From Algoriphagus sp. A40 (GTDB lineage: Bacteria; Bacteroidota; Bacteroidia; Cytophagales; Cyclobacteriaceae), in the NCBI RefSeq assembly GCF_002002735.1, contig NZ_MUNY01000078.1:186001-250000 (forward strand): a stretch of DNA of 64,000 nucleotides, given 5' to 3'. The notes under the pieces are model-generated. The model was not told where the DNA came from and did no database searches. It worked only from the letters and a program-made list of their open reading frames with translations. The position numbers were made by a program, and so were the translations under genes. Below are positions 17,433 to 25,032 of this stretch, in pieces. Each line of letters starts with the position of its first letter. Position 1 is the stretch's first letter.

Positions 17433-17690
17433 CTAATCGTAATGAAATCTACATTTAGCAATCAAAATCTCATCCCCTTTGACTTGGTAAATGAGTCGGT
17501 GCTCCTCGTCAATTCTCCTAGACCAAAATCCAGAATATTTATGCTTAAGAGGCTCAGGTTTGCCGATTCCGTCAAATGGATTTCTTGAAATATCCTTCAA
17601 TAAATCATTGATTCGCTTTAGTTTTTTCCTGTCGGTTTTTTGCCAAAAAAGATAGTCCTCCCAAGACTCATCCACAAAAATCAACTTCAT
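17433..17690 (-). CDS. yoeB: YoeB-family mRNA interferase toxin
   Basis: An 85-residue Txe/YoeB toxin. Glu46, Arg65, His83 and Tyr84 lie at the same numbers as the catalytic residues I know for the E. coli protein, so it should be an active ribosome-dependent endoribonuclease. Its ATG overlaps the antitoxin stop (ATGA, 17687-17690), so the two are translationally coupled with the antitoxin first. It is a chromosomal copy, outside the ICE. Confidence is high from length, motifs and partner. Confidence 0.9.
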   Translation of the reverse strand: MKLIFVDESWEDYLFWQKTDRKKLKRINDLLKDISRNPFDGIGKPEPLKHKYSGFWSRRIDEEHRLIYQVKGDEILIAKCRFHYD

Positions 17691-17941
17691 TCCTCAATCA
17701 GATCTTTGGTAAATGATTTACCGGATTTTAGTTTTTCAATTGCGGAGTCTAATCTTTTTTCATTTTCACGAGAAGATAATTCGTGTTGGGTGGCTTGAAG
17801 GGAATTGTATTCTGCTAAAGACATGATGACCACGCCATTGTCTTTTCCACGATTTATGATGAGCGTTTCAAAGTTTTGAGTGACACGATCAAAATATTTT
17901 TTGATGTCGTTCCTGAAATCAGACAATGTGGTCGTAATCAT
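17687..17941 (-). CDS. yefM: YefM-family antitoxin
   Basis: An 84-residue Phd/YefM antitoxin. The N-terminal half (ITTTLSDFRNDIKKYFDRV...VIMSLAEYNSL) is the DNA-binding YefM/Phd fold. The charged C-terminal tail would wrap the toxin. It precedes yoeB with a 4-base overlap. Directly upstream are two TGTACA motifs that form a natural YefM operator, so autorepression of the pair is expected. Confidence 0.9.
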   Translation of the reverse strand: MITTTLSDFRNDIKKYFDRVTQNFETLIINRGKDNGVVIMSLAEYNSLQATQHELSSRENEKRLDSAIEKLKSGKSFTKDLIEE

Positions 17942-17954
17942 GAGTTTTGTTATT

Positions 17955-17976
17955 TATGTACAAATATATGTACATA
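17955..17976 (-). promoter_or_regulatory. yefM-yoeB operator
   Basis: Two TGTACA hexamers (17957-17962 and 17969-17974) lie with centres exactly 12 bp apart inside a larger palindrome (TATGTACA-6-TGTACATA), 15 bp upstream of the yefM start. From memory, TGTACA cores at this spacing are the binding geometry of the E. coli YefM-YoeB repressor. Confidence 0.75.
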
Positions 17977-18075
17977 TTAATGTAAAAAGGAAAATCTAAA
18001 AGTCTAATTTTAACCGCTTGGAAATCACTGAGCCTAAAACATCTTTTATCGTATTAATATTTTAAAATTCATAGC

Positions 18076-18714
18076 ATGAAAAAGCTTATCCACTTTTTAG
18101 TCTCTTTATCCATTTTCGCCTCCTGCACCACTTCCAAAATCTATACTTCTCGCTCTTGCTCGGTTTGTCTGAATCCAAATGATGGGATTCTATTGCTTCC
18201 GTTAGCATGGGAACCCAGCTTTCAGCTGCTTAGTGTCGCTGAGAAAAACCAGCTGGAAAGGCAGATTTTAAGTGATTTGAGGGGAAAAGGCTTTACAAAA
18301 ATTGAGCTTTATGACCAACTCGATTATGAATTGCTCAAGTCTTGAATCAAAGATCTGAACGATCCCAGCCAACGGGCTAAAATCGAATCCGAATTAGGAT
18401 ATACTTATCTTCTCGGACTTTCATTGGGGCCTACTCGGGAGGGAGAAGGCTGGTCATATCAGACCGACCAGGAGGCATACGATCTCGCTCCAGAACCTGA
18501 CATGGAGGTAAGCGCAATCCTAAGAATAGCCTTGATTGAGACCAAAACAGGAGAAATCGTTTCTGATAACACCGTAGTTTCCGAAAACTCTGGCTTCAGC
18601 AAATCAGACAAAGACGGAGGTTCCGACTACTGGAATTTTGCGTCCATATCGGGCGTGATCCGATCAGGTGTGGGAAAGGGAGTTGACTTTTTGGCAAAGA
18701 ACTGCGGATGTTAA
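18076..18714 (+). pseudogene. Lipoprotein gene interrupted by an in-frame TGA
   Basis: The frame opens with a lipoprotein signal (Cys17 in F-A-S-C-T-T) and runs 89 codons to a TGA at 18343-18345. The same frame continues without further stops to the TAA at 18712-18714. The continuation (IKDLNDPSQRAKIESELGY..., about 122 codons) has no obvious start of its own right after the stop. The whole would be a 212-residue lipoprotein with a GYTYLLGLSLG strand and a Cys-Gly-Cys end. The simplest reading is a recent nonsense mutation; readthrough cannot be excluded. The family is not recognised. Confidence 0.65.
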
Positions 18715-18726
18715 TTCAGCCAATAC

Positions 18727-19401
18727 TCAAATCGAGTCGATATTGAATTTCAGAATCAAGTTAGGATCAGGGCAGTTTTTTCGATAAAACTCCAAATCCT
18801 TTTCTGCCGCAACCCCGGGATAATCTCCACTATTTTCTCCCAAATCCCACATCAACTGAAAGTGCAAATGTGGAGGCCAATCTCCATTTTCCGGGTAGGG
18901 TCCGACATTGCAGAGTAGATCTCCTGATTTAATTTCTTTTCCTATTTCTAAATTTTCCAGATCACTTCGAAAGAGATGACCATACAGCGAAAACAACTTT
19001 TTCCCTGCAAGGTCATGCTCCAATATGATCGTTGGGCCGTAATTTCCAAAACCAACATTGTCTTGGAAGCTGTGGACTTTTCCATCCATTGGAGCATAAA
19101 CCGAAACCCCGGCTTTGGTCCAAATGTCAATTCCTAGGTGGATATTTCTAAAATCGGCTTCTGTTGTGGCAAAAACTTCACTTCGACTGTAAATCGCACG
19201 GTTTTCCAGATAGCCTCCGATCCCGTATTTTTTGTTTTTCCCTTTCAGCTTTCCGAAAACATATCGGTCAAATTCTTCAGTATCAACGAGATTTAGGAAT
19301 TTCAATTCGCTGTTTGCGGCAGTAAAATCAAGTTTTAGGGTATTTTTTGCGGTGAGCTTTTCGCCCATAATCGGTGAAAACTCAAAATCAATCCAATTCA
19401 T
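18727..19401 (-). CDS. M23-family (LytM-like) peptidase domain protein without signal peptide
   Basis: A 224-residue protein with M23 zinc ligands in HLGID and HLHFQ, plus the usual YGHL segment between them. M23 enzymes normally cut peptidoglycan cross-links, but no signal peptide is visible here, so the protein may be cytoplasmic or exported by another route. The ATG at 19399-19401 is preferred over an in-frame TTG 21 bases upstream. It is convergent with the broken lipoprotein gene. Confidence 0.75.
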   Translation of the reverse strand: MNWIDFEFSPIMGEKLTAKNTLKLDFTAANSELKFLNLVDTEEFDRYVFGKLKGKNKKYGIGGYLENRAIYSRSEVFATTEADFRNIHLGIDIWTKAGVSVYAPMDGKVHSFQDNVGFGNYGPTIILEHDLAGKKLFSLYGHLFRSDLENLEIGKEIKSGDLLCNVGPYPENGDWPPHLHFQLMWDLGENSGDYPGVAAEKDLEFYRKNCPDPNLILKFNIDSI

Positions 19402-19526
19402 TCTGTGAAAATATAGATTCAAAAAGAATAATTTCGATATCTGTACCCGGATGGGTGAATTTCACTTTTCTCCAATCTCTTTCCCCATTTCTCTGAGTTT
19501 ATCCTTCCCCCTTCGGATTATTTTTC

Positions 19527-19534
19527 TAATTTTG
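19527..19534 (+). promoter_or_regulatory. -7 box of the carB promoter
   Basis: TAATTTTG matches the Bacteroidota -7 consensus TAnnTTTG and lies 47 bp before the carB start. No convincing -33 box was found. Confidence 0.45.
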
Positions 19535-19581
19535 CGCCAATTTGGACGTAAGTAATTTCTCTCTCCCTATCCCACCTCGAA

Positions 19582-22401
19582 ATGCCAAAAGACAGTAGCA
19601 TCAAGCACGTTCTCATCATCGGTTCAGGTCCCATCGTCATCGGCCAAGCTTGCGAATTTGACTATGCAGGCTCTCAGGCAGCTCGCTCACTTCGTGAAGA
19701 AGGCGTTATCGTGACGCTTATCAACTCCAATCCGGCCACGATCATGACCGATCCTGTGACTGCCGACAATGTGTATTTGCTTCCTCTGGAAAAGAAATCC
19801 ATCAAGAAAATCCTGACCGAACATCCGGATATCGATGCTGTCCTTCCGACTATGGGTGGACAAACGGCTTTGAATCTAGCTATCGACTGTGATAAAGCTG
19901 GAATCTGGCAAAACTTCGGGGTAAGAATGATCGGAGTGGATATTGACGCAATCGAGACTGCTGAAAACCGTGAGAAATTTAAGGCTCTGATGGAGGAGTT
20001 GGGAGTTGGCGTCTGTATCGGAGATACGGCTACTTCCTTTTTGCAAGGCAAAGAAATCGCCCAGGAAATCGGATTTCCGTTGGTTATCCGTCCCTCATAT
20101 ACCCTAGGTGGTACTGGAGGAGGTTTTGTGGAGAAAGAAGAAGACTTCGAAAAGGCCCTGACCGTAGGTTTGCAGGCTTCACCAACCCACGAAGTGCTCA
20201 TCGAGCAAAGCATCATGGGCTGGAAAGAATACGAGCTGGAGGTGATGCAGGATTCGATTGGAAACATGATCGTGATTTGTTCAATCGAAAACTTTGACCC
20301 TTGTGGTGTACACACAGGCGACTCCATCACGGTAGCTCCGGCCATGACACTTCCTGATACGGTGTATCAAGAGCTGCGAAATCAGGCCATCAAGATGATG
20401 AAAGGCATCGGGAATTTCGCAGGTGGATGTAACGTCCAGTTTGCGGTAAGCCCGGATAATAAGACCATCATCGGAATCGAGATCAACCCACGGGTTTCCC
20501 GATCCTCAGCTTTGGCATCCAAGGCTACAGGATATCCTATTGCAAAAGTTGCAGCGAAATTGGCCATCGGATACAATCTGGATGAACTGACCAATACGAT
20601 TACCGGGACAACCTCGGCATTTTTTGAGCCTGCGATCGACTACGTGATCGTGAAAGTGCCTCGCTGGAACTTTGATAAATTCAAAGGCTCTGACCGTCGC
20701 CTGGGACTTTCGATGAAAGCTGTGGGTGAAGTCATGGGCATCGGCCGCAACTTCCAAGAAGCACTTCAGAAAGCCTGTCAATCACTCGAAATCAAAAGAA
20801 ACGGTCTGGGGGCTGACGGCAAAGAGCTGAAAGATCAGGCGCAGATTCTATACTCGCTGGCCAATCCTAGCTGGAACAGGCTGTTCCACATATATGACGC
20901 CTTCAAGCTGGGTATTTCTTTCCGCACGATCCACGACCTGACCAAGATCGACAAGTGGTTCCTGAGACAGATCGAGGAACTGATCCATTTCGAAGCGGAA
21001 GTCGAGAAATATAAGATTGGGACGATTCCTAAGGAAGTGATGGAGCGCGCCAAGAAGATGGGCTACGCTGACCGACAGATTGCACATCTGCTGGATTGCT
21101 TGGAGAGTGAAGTGTTCAACAAGCGATACGACGAAATGGGGATCAAACGGGTGTACAAACTCGTAGATACTTGCGCTGCTGAGTTTGAAGCACAGACTCC
21201 TTATTATTATTCCACATTTGGAGAGGAAAATGAATCCGTAAGATCCGACAGGAAGAAAGTCGTGGTCTTGGGTTCAGGTCCTAACCGCGTCGGCCAAGGT
21301 ATTGAGTTTGACTACTCTTGCGTCCATGGAGTCTTGGCTGCAAAAGAATGCGGCTACGAGACCATCATGATCAACTGTAACCCTGAGACAGTATCCACTG
21401 ACTTCGATATTGCCGACAAACTTTACTTCGAACCGGTATTCTGGGAGCATATCTACGAAATCATCCTACAGGAAAATCCAATTGGAGTTATTGTGCAGTT
21501 AGGCGGTCAAACGGCTTTGAAGTTGGCTGAAAAGCTTGATAAATACGGAATCAAGATCATCGGAACAAGCTTTGAGGCGCTTGACTTGGCTGAAGATAGA
21601 GGTCGATTCTCCACGCTGCTCAAAGACTTGGGCATCCCTTATCCTGAGTTTGGTACCATCCACAATACAGACGAAGCCTTGGAGCTTTGCAAGACCATCG
21701 GCTTCCCGCTGTTGGTTCGCCCAAGCTATGTGCTCGGTGGACAAGGGATGAAGATTGTGATCAACGAAAAAGAGCTCGAGCAGCATGTCGTCAATGTCCT
21801 GAGAGATATTCCAAACAATGAAATTCTGCTTGACCACTTCCTCGAGAATGCGATTGAAGCAGAGGCCGATGCGATTTGTGACGGTGAAAACGTCTATATC
21901 ATCGGTATCATGCAGCATATCGAACCAGCAGGTATTCACTCTGGAGATTCGTACGCGGTATTGCCTCCATACAACTTGGGCGACCTGGTCATGCGACAAA
22001 TTGAGGTTCACACCCAAAAAATCGCTTTGGCATTGAAGACGGTCGGTCTGATCAATATTCAGTTTGCGATAAAGAATGACAAGGTTTACATCATTGAAGC
22101 CAATCCACGCGCTTCCAGAACTGTACCGTTTATATGTAAAGCCTATCAGGAACCTTATGTGAATTATGCCGTAAAGGTGATGTTGGGTGAGAAAAAGGTA
22201 ACGGATTTTGAATTCAAACCCGTGAAAAAGGGTTATGCAATCAAAGAACCTGTATTTTCTTTCCACAAATTTCCGAATGTCAACAAGGAACTCGGTCCTG
22301 AAATGAAATCCACCGGTGAATCGATTTATTTTATTGACGACTTGATGGATGATTATTTCCTGAAGATCTACTCAGAGCGAAACCTCTATCTAAGTAGATA
22401 A
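19582..22401 (+). CDS. carB: Carbamoyl-phosphate synthase large subunit, form lacking the C-terminal allosteric domain
   Basis: A 939-residue CarB with two ATP-grasp halves. The first opens KHVLIIGSGPIVIGQACEFDYAG and the second, near residue 560, VVVLGSGPNRVGQGIEFDYS. It makes carbamoyl phosphate from glutamine-derived ammonia, bicarbonate and 2 ATP for pyrimidines and arginine. The E. coli protein has about 1073 residues. Here the chain ends soon after the second ATP-grasp domain, so the C-terminal MGS-like regulatory domain is absent. I believe this short form is common in Bacteroidota. carA is not in the window. Confidence 0.92.
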   Translation: MPKDSSIKHVLIIGSGPIVIGQACEFDYAGSQAARSLREEGVIVTLINSNPATIMTDPVTADNVYLLPLEKKSIKKILTEHPDIDAVLPTMGGQTALNLAIDCDKAGIWQNFGVRMIGVDIDAIETAENREKFKALMEELGVGVCIGDTATSFLQGKEIAQEIGFPLVIRPSYTLGGTGGGFVEKEEDFEKALTVGLQASPTHEVLIEQSIMGWKEYELEVMQDSIGNMIVICSIENFDPCGVHTGDSITVAPAMTLPDTVYQELRNQAIKMMKGIGNFAGGCNVQFAVSPDNKTIIGIEINPRVSRSSALASKATGYPIAKVAAKLAIGYNLDELTNTITGTTSAFFEPAIDYVIVKVPRWNFDKFKGSDRRLGLSMKAVGEVMGIGRNFQEALQKACQSLEIKRNGLGADGKELKDQAQILYSLANPSWNRLFHIYDAFKLGISFRTIHDLTKIDKWFLRQIEELIHFEAEVEKYKIGTIPKEVMERAKKMGYADRQIAHLLDCLESEVFNKRYDEMGIKRVYKLVDTCAAEFEAQTPYYYSTFGEENESVRSDRKKVVVLGSGPNRVGQGIEFDYSCVHGVLAAKECGYETIMINCNPETVSTDFDIADKLYFEPVFWEHIYEIILQENPIGVIVQLGGQTALKLAEKLDKYGIKIIGTSFEALDLAEDRGRFSTLLKDLGIPYPEFGTIHNTDEALELCKTIGFPLLVRPSYVLGGQGMKIVINEKELEQHVVNVLRDIPNNEILLDHFLENAIEAEADAICDGENVYIIGIMQHIEPAGIHSGDSYAVLPPYNLGDLVMRQIEVHTQKIALALKTVGLINIQFAIKNDKVYIIEANPRASRTVPFICKAYQEPYVNYAVKVMLGEKKVTDFEFKPVKKGYAIKEPVFSFHKFPNVNKELGPEMKSTGESIYFIDDLMDDYFLKIYSERNLYLSR

Positions 22402-22427
22402 TCTGATTTCCCTAAATCTGAAAAACT

Positions 22428-22685
22428 TTGGTAAAATTTCTTGTAATACTTCTAGGGGTGGGTTGGCTTTTGGGTCAACTCATCCGCTATTTTATCCGAT
22501 CCAAGCTGGCCAAGTTTGCCAAGCAGGTCAACGAAGCCGCTATGGAGCAACAGAGAGCCCAACAGCGCGCTTCAAGACCAAAAGATGCGGTGAATGTGGA
22601 TTTTATTCCGAAAGAGGAACTGGAAAAGAGGAAAAAAAATATTGAAGGCGGCGAATACGTCGATTACGAAGAAGTGAAGGAGTAA
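22428..22685 (+). CDS. DUF4834-like small membrane protein
   Basis: An 85-residue protein with an N-terminal membrane helix (VKFLVILLGVGWLLGQLIRYFI), a basic and Gln-rich linker and an acidic tail (DYEEVKE). This matches the DUF4834 layout known from Bacteroidota. The start is a TTG at 22428; no in-frame ATG precedes the helix. It lies 26 bp after carB, probably in the same transcript. Function unknown. Confidence 0.6.
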   Translation: MVKFLVILLGVGWLLGQLIRYFIRSKLAKFAKQVNEAAMEQQRAQQRASRPKDAVNVDFIPKEELEKRKKNIEGGEYVDYEEVKE

Positions 22686-22701
22686 TCCTTCACTTTTTTA
22701 T
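22673..22701 (+). terminator. Terminator after the carB/DUF4834 unit
   Basis: The arms AGTGAAGGA (22673-22681) and TCCTTCACT (22686-22694) form a hairpin followed by six T. The 5' arm overlaps the end of the DUF4834 frame. Confidence 0.75.
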
Positions 22702-23885
22702 TTTACTCTTTTGCACCAAAAAACCTTAAACCCACTTCCTGTTTTGGTGCCAATCAAAAAATCCTCACCACCGTCTTTCAAGCCCAGCTTCTTTTTCAGG
22801 TCTTCGGCTCCGATGACATAGTTTCGGCAGATTACATTGACTTTGCCCGAGGGGAAAAGTGTTTTGATTTCCTGCTTTTTGGGAGAAATTTCTTGGATGA
22901 CTTCGAAAACCCGACCTGGAATTTCAGAAGGAATGGAATCTGAGGTGTAGAGGTGACTGTTTTTCTCCAGTTTTTTCAATCCAAATCGTTCGCCAAAAAG
23001 CTTAAAAGCCCCTGCTTTCAATATCCCACTTATGGGTTCGACAAGGTATTTTTCAGCTTCTCCTAGGATCGAAATAGCTTTTTCCTCCTCTTCAAACTGA
23101 TATCCAAAAGCTGGAAAATCACTGCCCAAATCCCTGACTTCAATTTTCTTTCCGCCTGTTAAATTGTCACTTTCCCAAAAAAGTAAAACCTCTTTCACCT
23201 CATTTTTAACTGAAACGACGGTGATTTTTTGAATTTCAGGCAGTTCAGATAACGCCTGTGAAATGTCTAGCATTGGGGAAAGCTTGAGAAGAATTTTGTC
23301 AGCTTTACTTTTTATCAAATCCCATGAACCCACCACATCGGGCTGGCAATCCTGAATTTTGTAAAGCTTTTGATTTCCGCTACCCCTGCGCGCTGGATCG
23401 GCATAGATGAGATCGAATTTCAAATCTGTATTTCTCAAAAATTCCAATCCGTCACCGGAGATGATTTCAAATTTTCCTGGAGAAAGGATCTCTAAATTAT
23501 GCCGGGCAATTGCTGCCAATTCTTCGTTTTGCTCACAATAGATCGCTTTTTCGAAGGTTGGACTCAGGTAAAAACTGTCCACTCCAAATCCTCCTGTCAG
23601 GTCAATCATCAGTTTGCCGGATAGCTTCTTTGCTTTGAATCTGGCAGTTTCCTCTGAGGAACTTTGTTCTAGGGAAATCGAAGCAGGAAAAATAATGCGG
23701 GGATCGGCCACCCATTCTGGAAGTTTTTTGGCGGCTTTTTGCCGGGCAGAAATCTGCTGAGCTGCTTCTTTCAGGTCAAAAGTGACCTTTCCCCGATATT
23801 TTAAAAGCAAAAGTGCAGGATCCTCACTGAGATGATCCTGCACAAATTGTCTAAATTCAGCGCTATGAAACTCGCTGAAATCCAT
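22698..23885 (-). CDS. SAM-dependent methyltransferase with THUMP-like C-terminal domain
   Basis: A 395-residue protein. The central class I methyltransferase fold is marked by DLTGGFGVDSFYLS (SAM-binding motif I), ISGDGLEFL and DLIYADPARRG (motif IV with DPA). The N-terminus is helical and the C-terminus resembles the THUMP-like domain of this Bacteroidota family, so the substrate may be RNA. Its ATG shares one base with the asd stop (TAATG), so it is co-translated with asd. The target is unknown. Confidence 0.7.
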   Translation of the reverse strand: MDFSEFHSAEFRQFVQDHLSEDPALLLLKYRGKVTFDLKEAAQQISARQKAAKKLPEWVADPRIIFPASISLEQSSSEETARFKAKKLSGKLMIDLTGGFGVDSFYLSPTFEKAIYCEQNEELAAIARHNLEILSPGKFEIISGDGLEFLRNTDLKFDLIYADPARRGSGNQKLYKIQDCQPDVVGSWDLIKSKADKILLKLSPMLDISQALSELPEIQKITVVSVKNEVKEVLLFWESDNLTGGKKIEVRDLGSDFPAFGYQFEEEEKAISILGEAEKYLVEPISGILKAGAFKLFGERFGLKKLEKNSHLYTSDSIPSEIPGRVFEVIQEISPKKQEIKTLFPSGKVNVICRNYVIGAEDLKKKLGLKDGGEDFLIGTKTGSGFKVFWCKRVK

Positions 23886-24874
23886 TAAACAAGTCCTTTT
23901 TCCAAAAGGTATTCTGCAATCTGAACGGCATTGGTCGCAGCACCTTTTCTAAGGTTGTCAGCCACAATCCACATGTTTAGGGTGTTAGCTTGAGATTCAT
24001 CTCTTCTGAGACGTCCAACGAATACTTCGTCTTTCTTATGTGCTGTGATAGGCATTGGATAGATGAAGTTGGTTGGATCATCCTGTACGATTACGCCTGG
24101 AGCTGATTCCAAAAGACTTCTAACTTCGGCCAGATCAAAATCTTGTTTGAATTCCACGTTTACAGCCTCAGAGTGACCGCCCATAGTTGGGATTCGCACA
24201 GTGGTAGAAGTCACTTGAATGGTATCGTCGCTGAAGATTTTCTTGGTTTCGTTGATCATTTTCATCTCTTCCTTGGTGTAGCCGTTTGGCTGGAACACGT
24301 CAATGTGCGGAAGGACGTTCATATCGATCTTGTGAGGATAGACCATGTCAGGAGTAGTTCCTGCACGCTCTGCCATCATTTGATCAACCGCGGCTTTGCC
24401 TGTTCCGGTCACCGACTGGTAGGTAGAGACTACAACTCGCTTGATGCCATAGCGCTGACGCAGAGGCTCCAATGCCAACACCATCTGAATGGTGGAGCAA
24501 TTTGGATTGGCAATGATTTTATCAGTTGCAGTGATTTCTTTGGCGTTGATTTCCGGGACTACCAGCTTTTTGCTTGGATCCATTCTCCAGGCAGAAGAAT
24601 TGTCGATGACGAAAGTGCCAGCTTCAGCAAATTTTGGAGCCCACTCTAGAGAAGTACTTCCACCTGCTGAGAAAATTGCAATTTCAGGTTTGGCTGCTAC
24701 GGCATCAGCAAGACCGATTACCGTGTGTTTTTTACCCTTATACTCGATCTGTTTACCCACTGATCGCTCGGAAGCCACCAATAGTAATTCGTCATAAGGG
24801 AAATTGTGCTCAGCGAGCACTTCGAGGATTTCGGTACCAACCAGTCCGGTAGCACCTACTACAGCCAGTTTCAT
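23885..24874 (-). CDS. asd: Aspartate-semialdehyde dehydrogenase
   Basis: A 329-residue enzyme with an N-terminal NADP-binding motif (VVGATGLVGTEILEVL) and the catalytic cysteine in NPNCSTIQMVLAL near residue 128. It reduces aspartyl phosphate to aspartate semialdehyde, the branch point to lysine, diaminopimelate, threonine and methionine. The length is normal. A methyltransferase gene is coupled to its stop codon. A TAnnTTTG box lies about 30 bp upstream of the start. Confidence 0.93.
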   Translation of the reverse strand: MKLAVVGATGLVGTEILEVLAEHNFPYDELLLVASERSVGKQIEYKGKKHTVIGLADAVAAKPEIAIFSAGGSTSLEWAPKFAEAGTFVIDNSSAWRMDPSKKLVVPEINAKEITATDKIIANPNCSTIQMVLALEPLRQRYGIKRVVVSTYQSVTGTGKAAVDQMMAERAGTTPDMVYPHKIDMNVLPHIDVFQPNGYTKEEMKMINETKKIFSDDTIQVTSTTVRIPTMGGHSEAVNVEFKQDFDLAEVRSLLESAPGVIVQDDPTNFIYPMPITAHKKDEVFVGRLRRDESQANTLNMWIVADNLRKGAATNAVQIAEYLLEKGLV

Positions 24875-24905
24875 TGGATAATAGGTTTAAATTGATTTTG
24901 GTCTG

Positions 24906-24913
24906 CAAAAGTA
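24906..24913 (-). promoter_or_regulatory. -7 box of the asd promoter
   Basis: On the minus strand TACTTTTG matches TAnnTTTG, 32 bp upstream of the asd ATG. No clear -33 element was found. Confidence 0.5.
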
Positions 24914-25032
24914 AGGACTAAGCGTTCATTTTCAGGATTGTGGTTGAAAATTTTCTATTGTTTTTAGTAAAAGATTAGACAGAAAGTCTCCGTTTTTATA
25001 TATTTAGGTAAGACTTTTTAAAACATTTTTTA

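Noticed and set aside
18343..18345. Selenocysteine recoding at the in-frame TGA
   Set aside because: No hairpin resembling a bacterial SECIS was seen after it, and the flanking residues do not resemble a selenoprotein site; a nonsense mutation is simpler.
21499..22266. A 255-codon open frame on the minus strand inside carB
   Set aside because: It is fully antisense to the well-conserved carB frame and matches no motif; it reflects codon bias.
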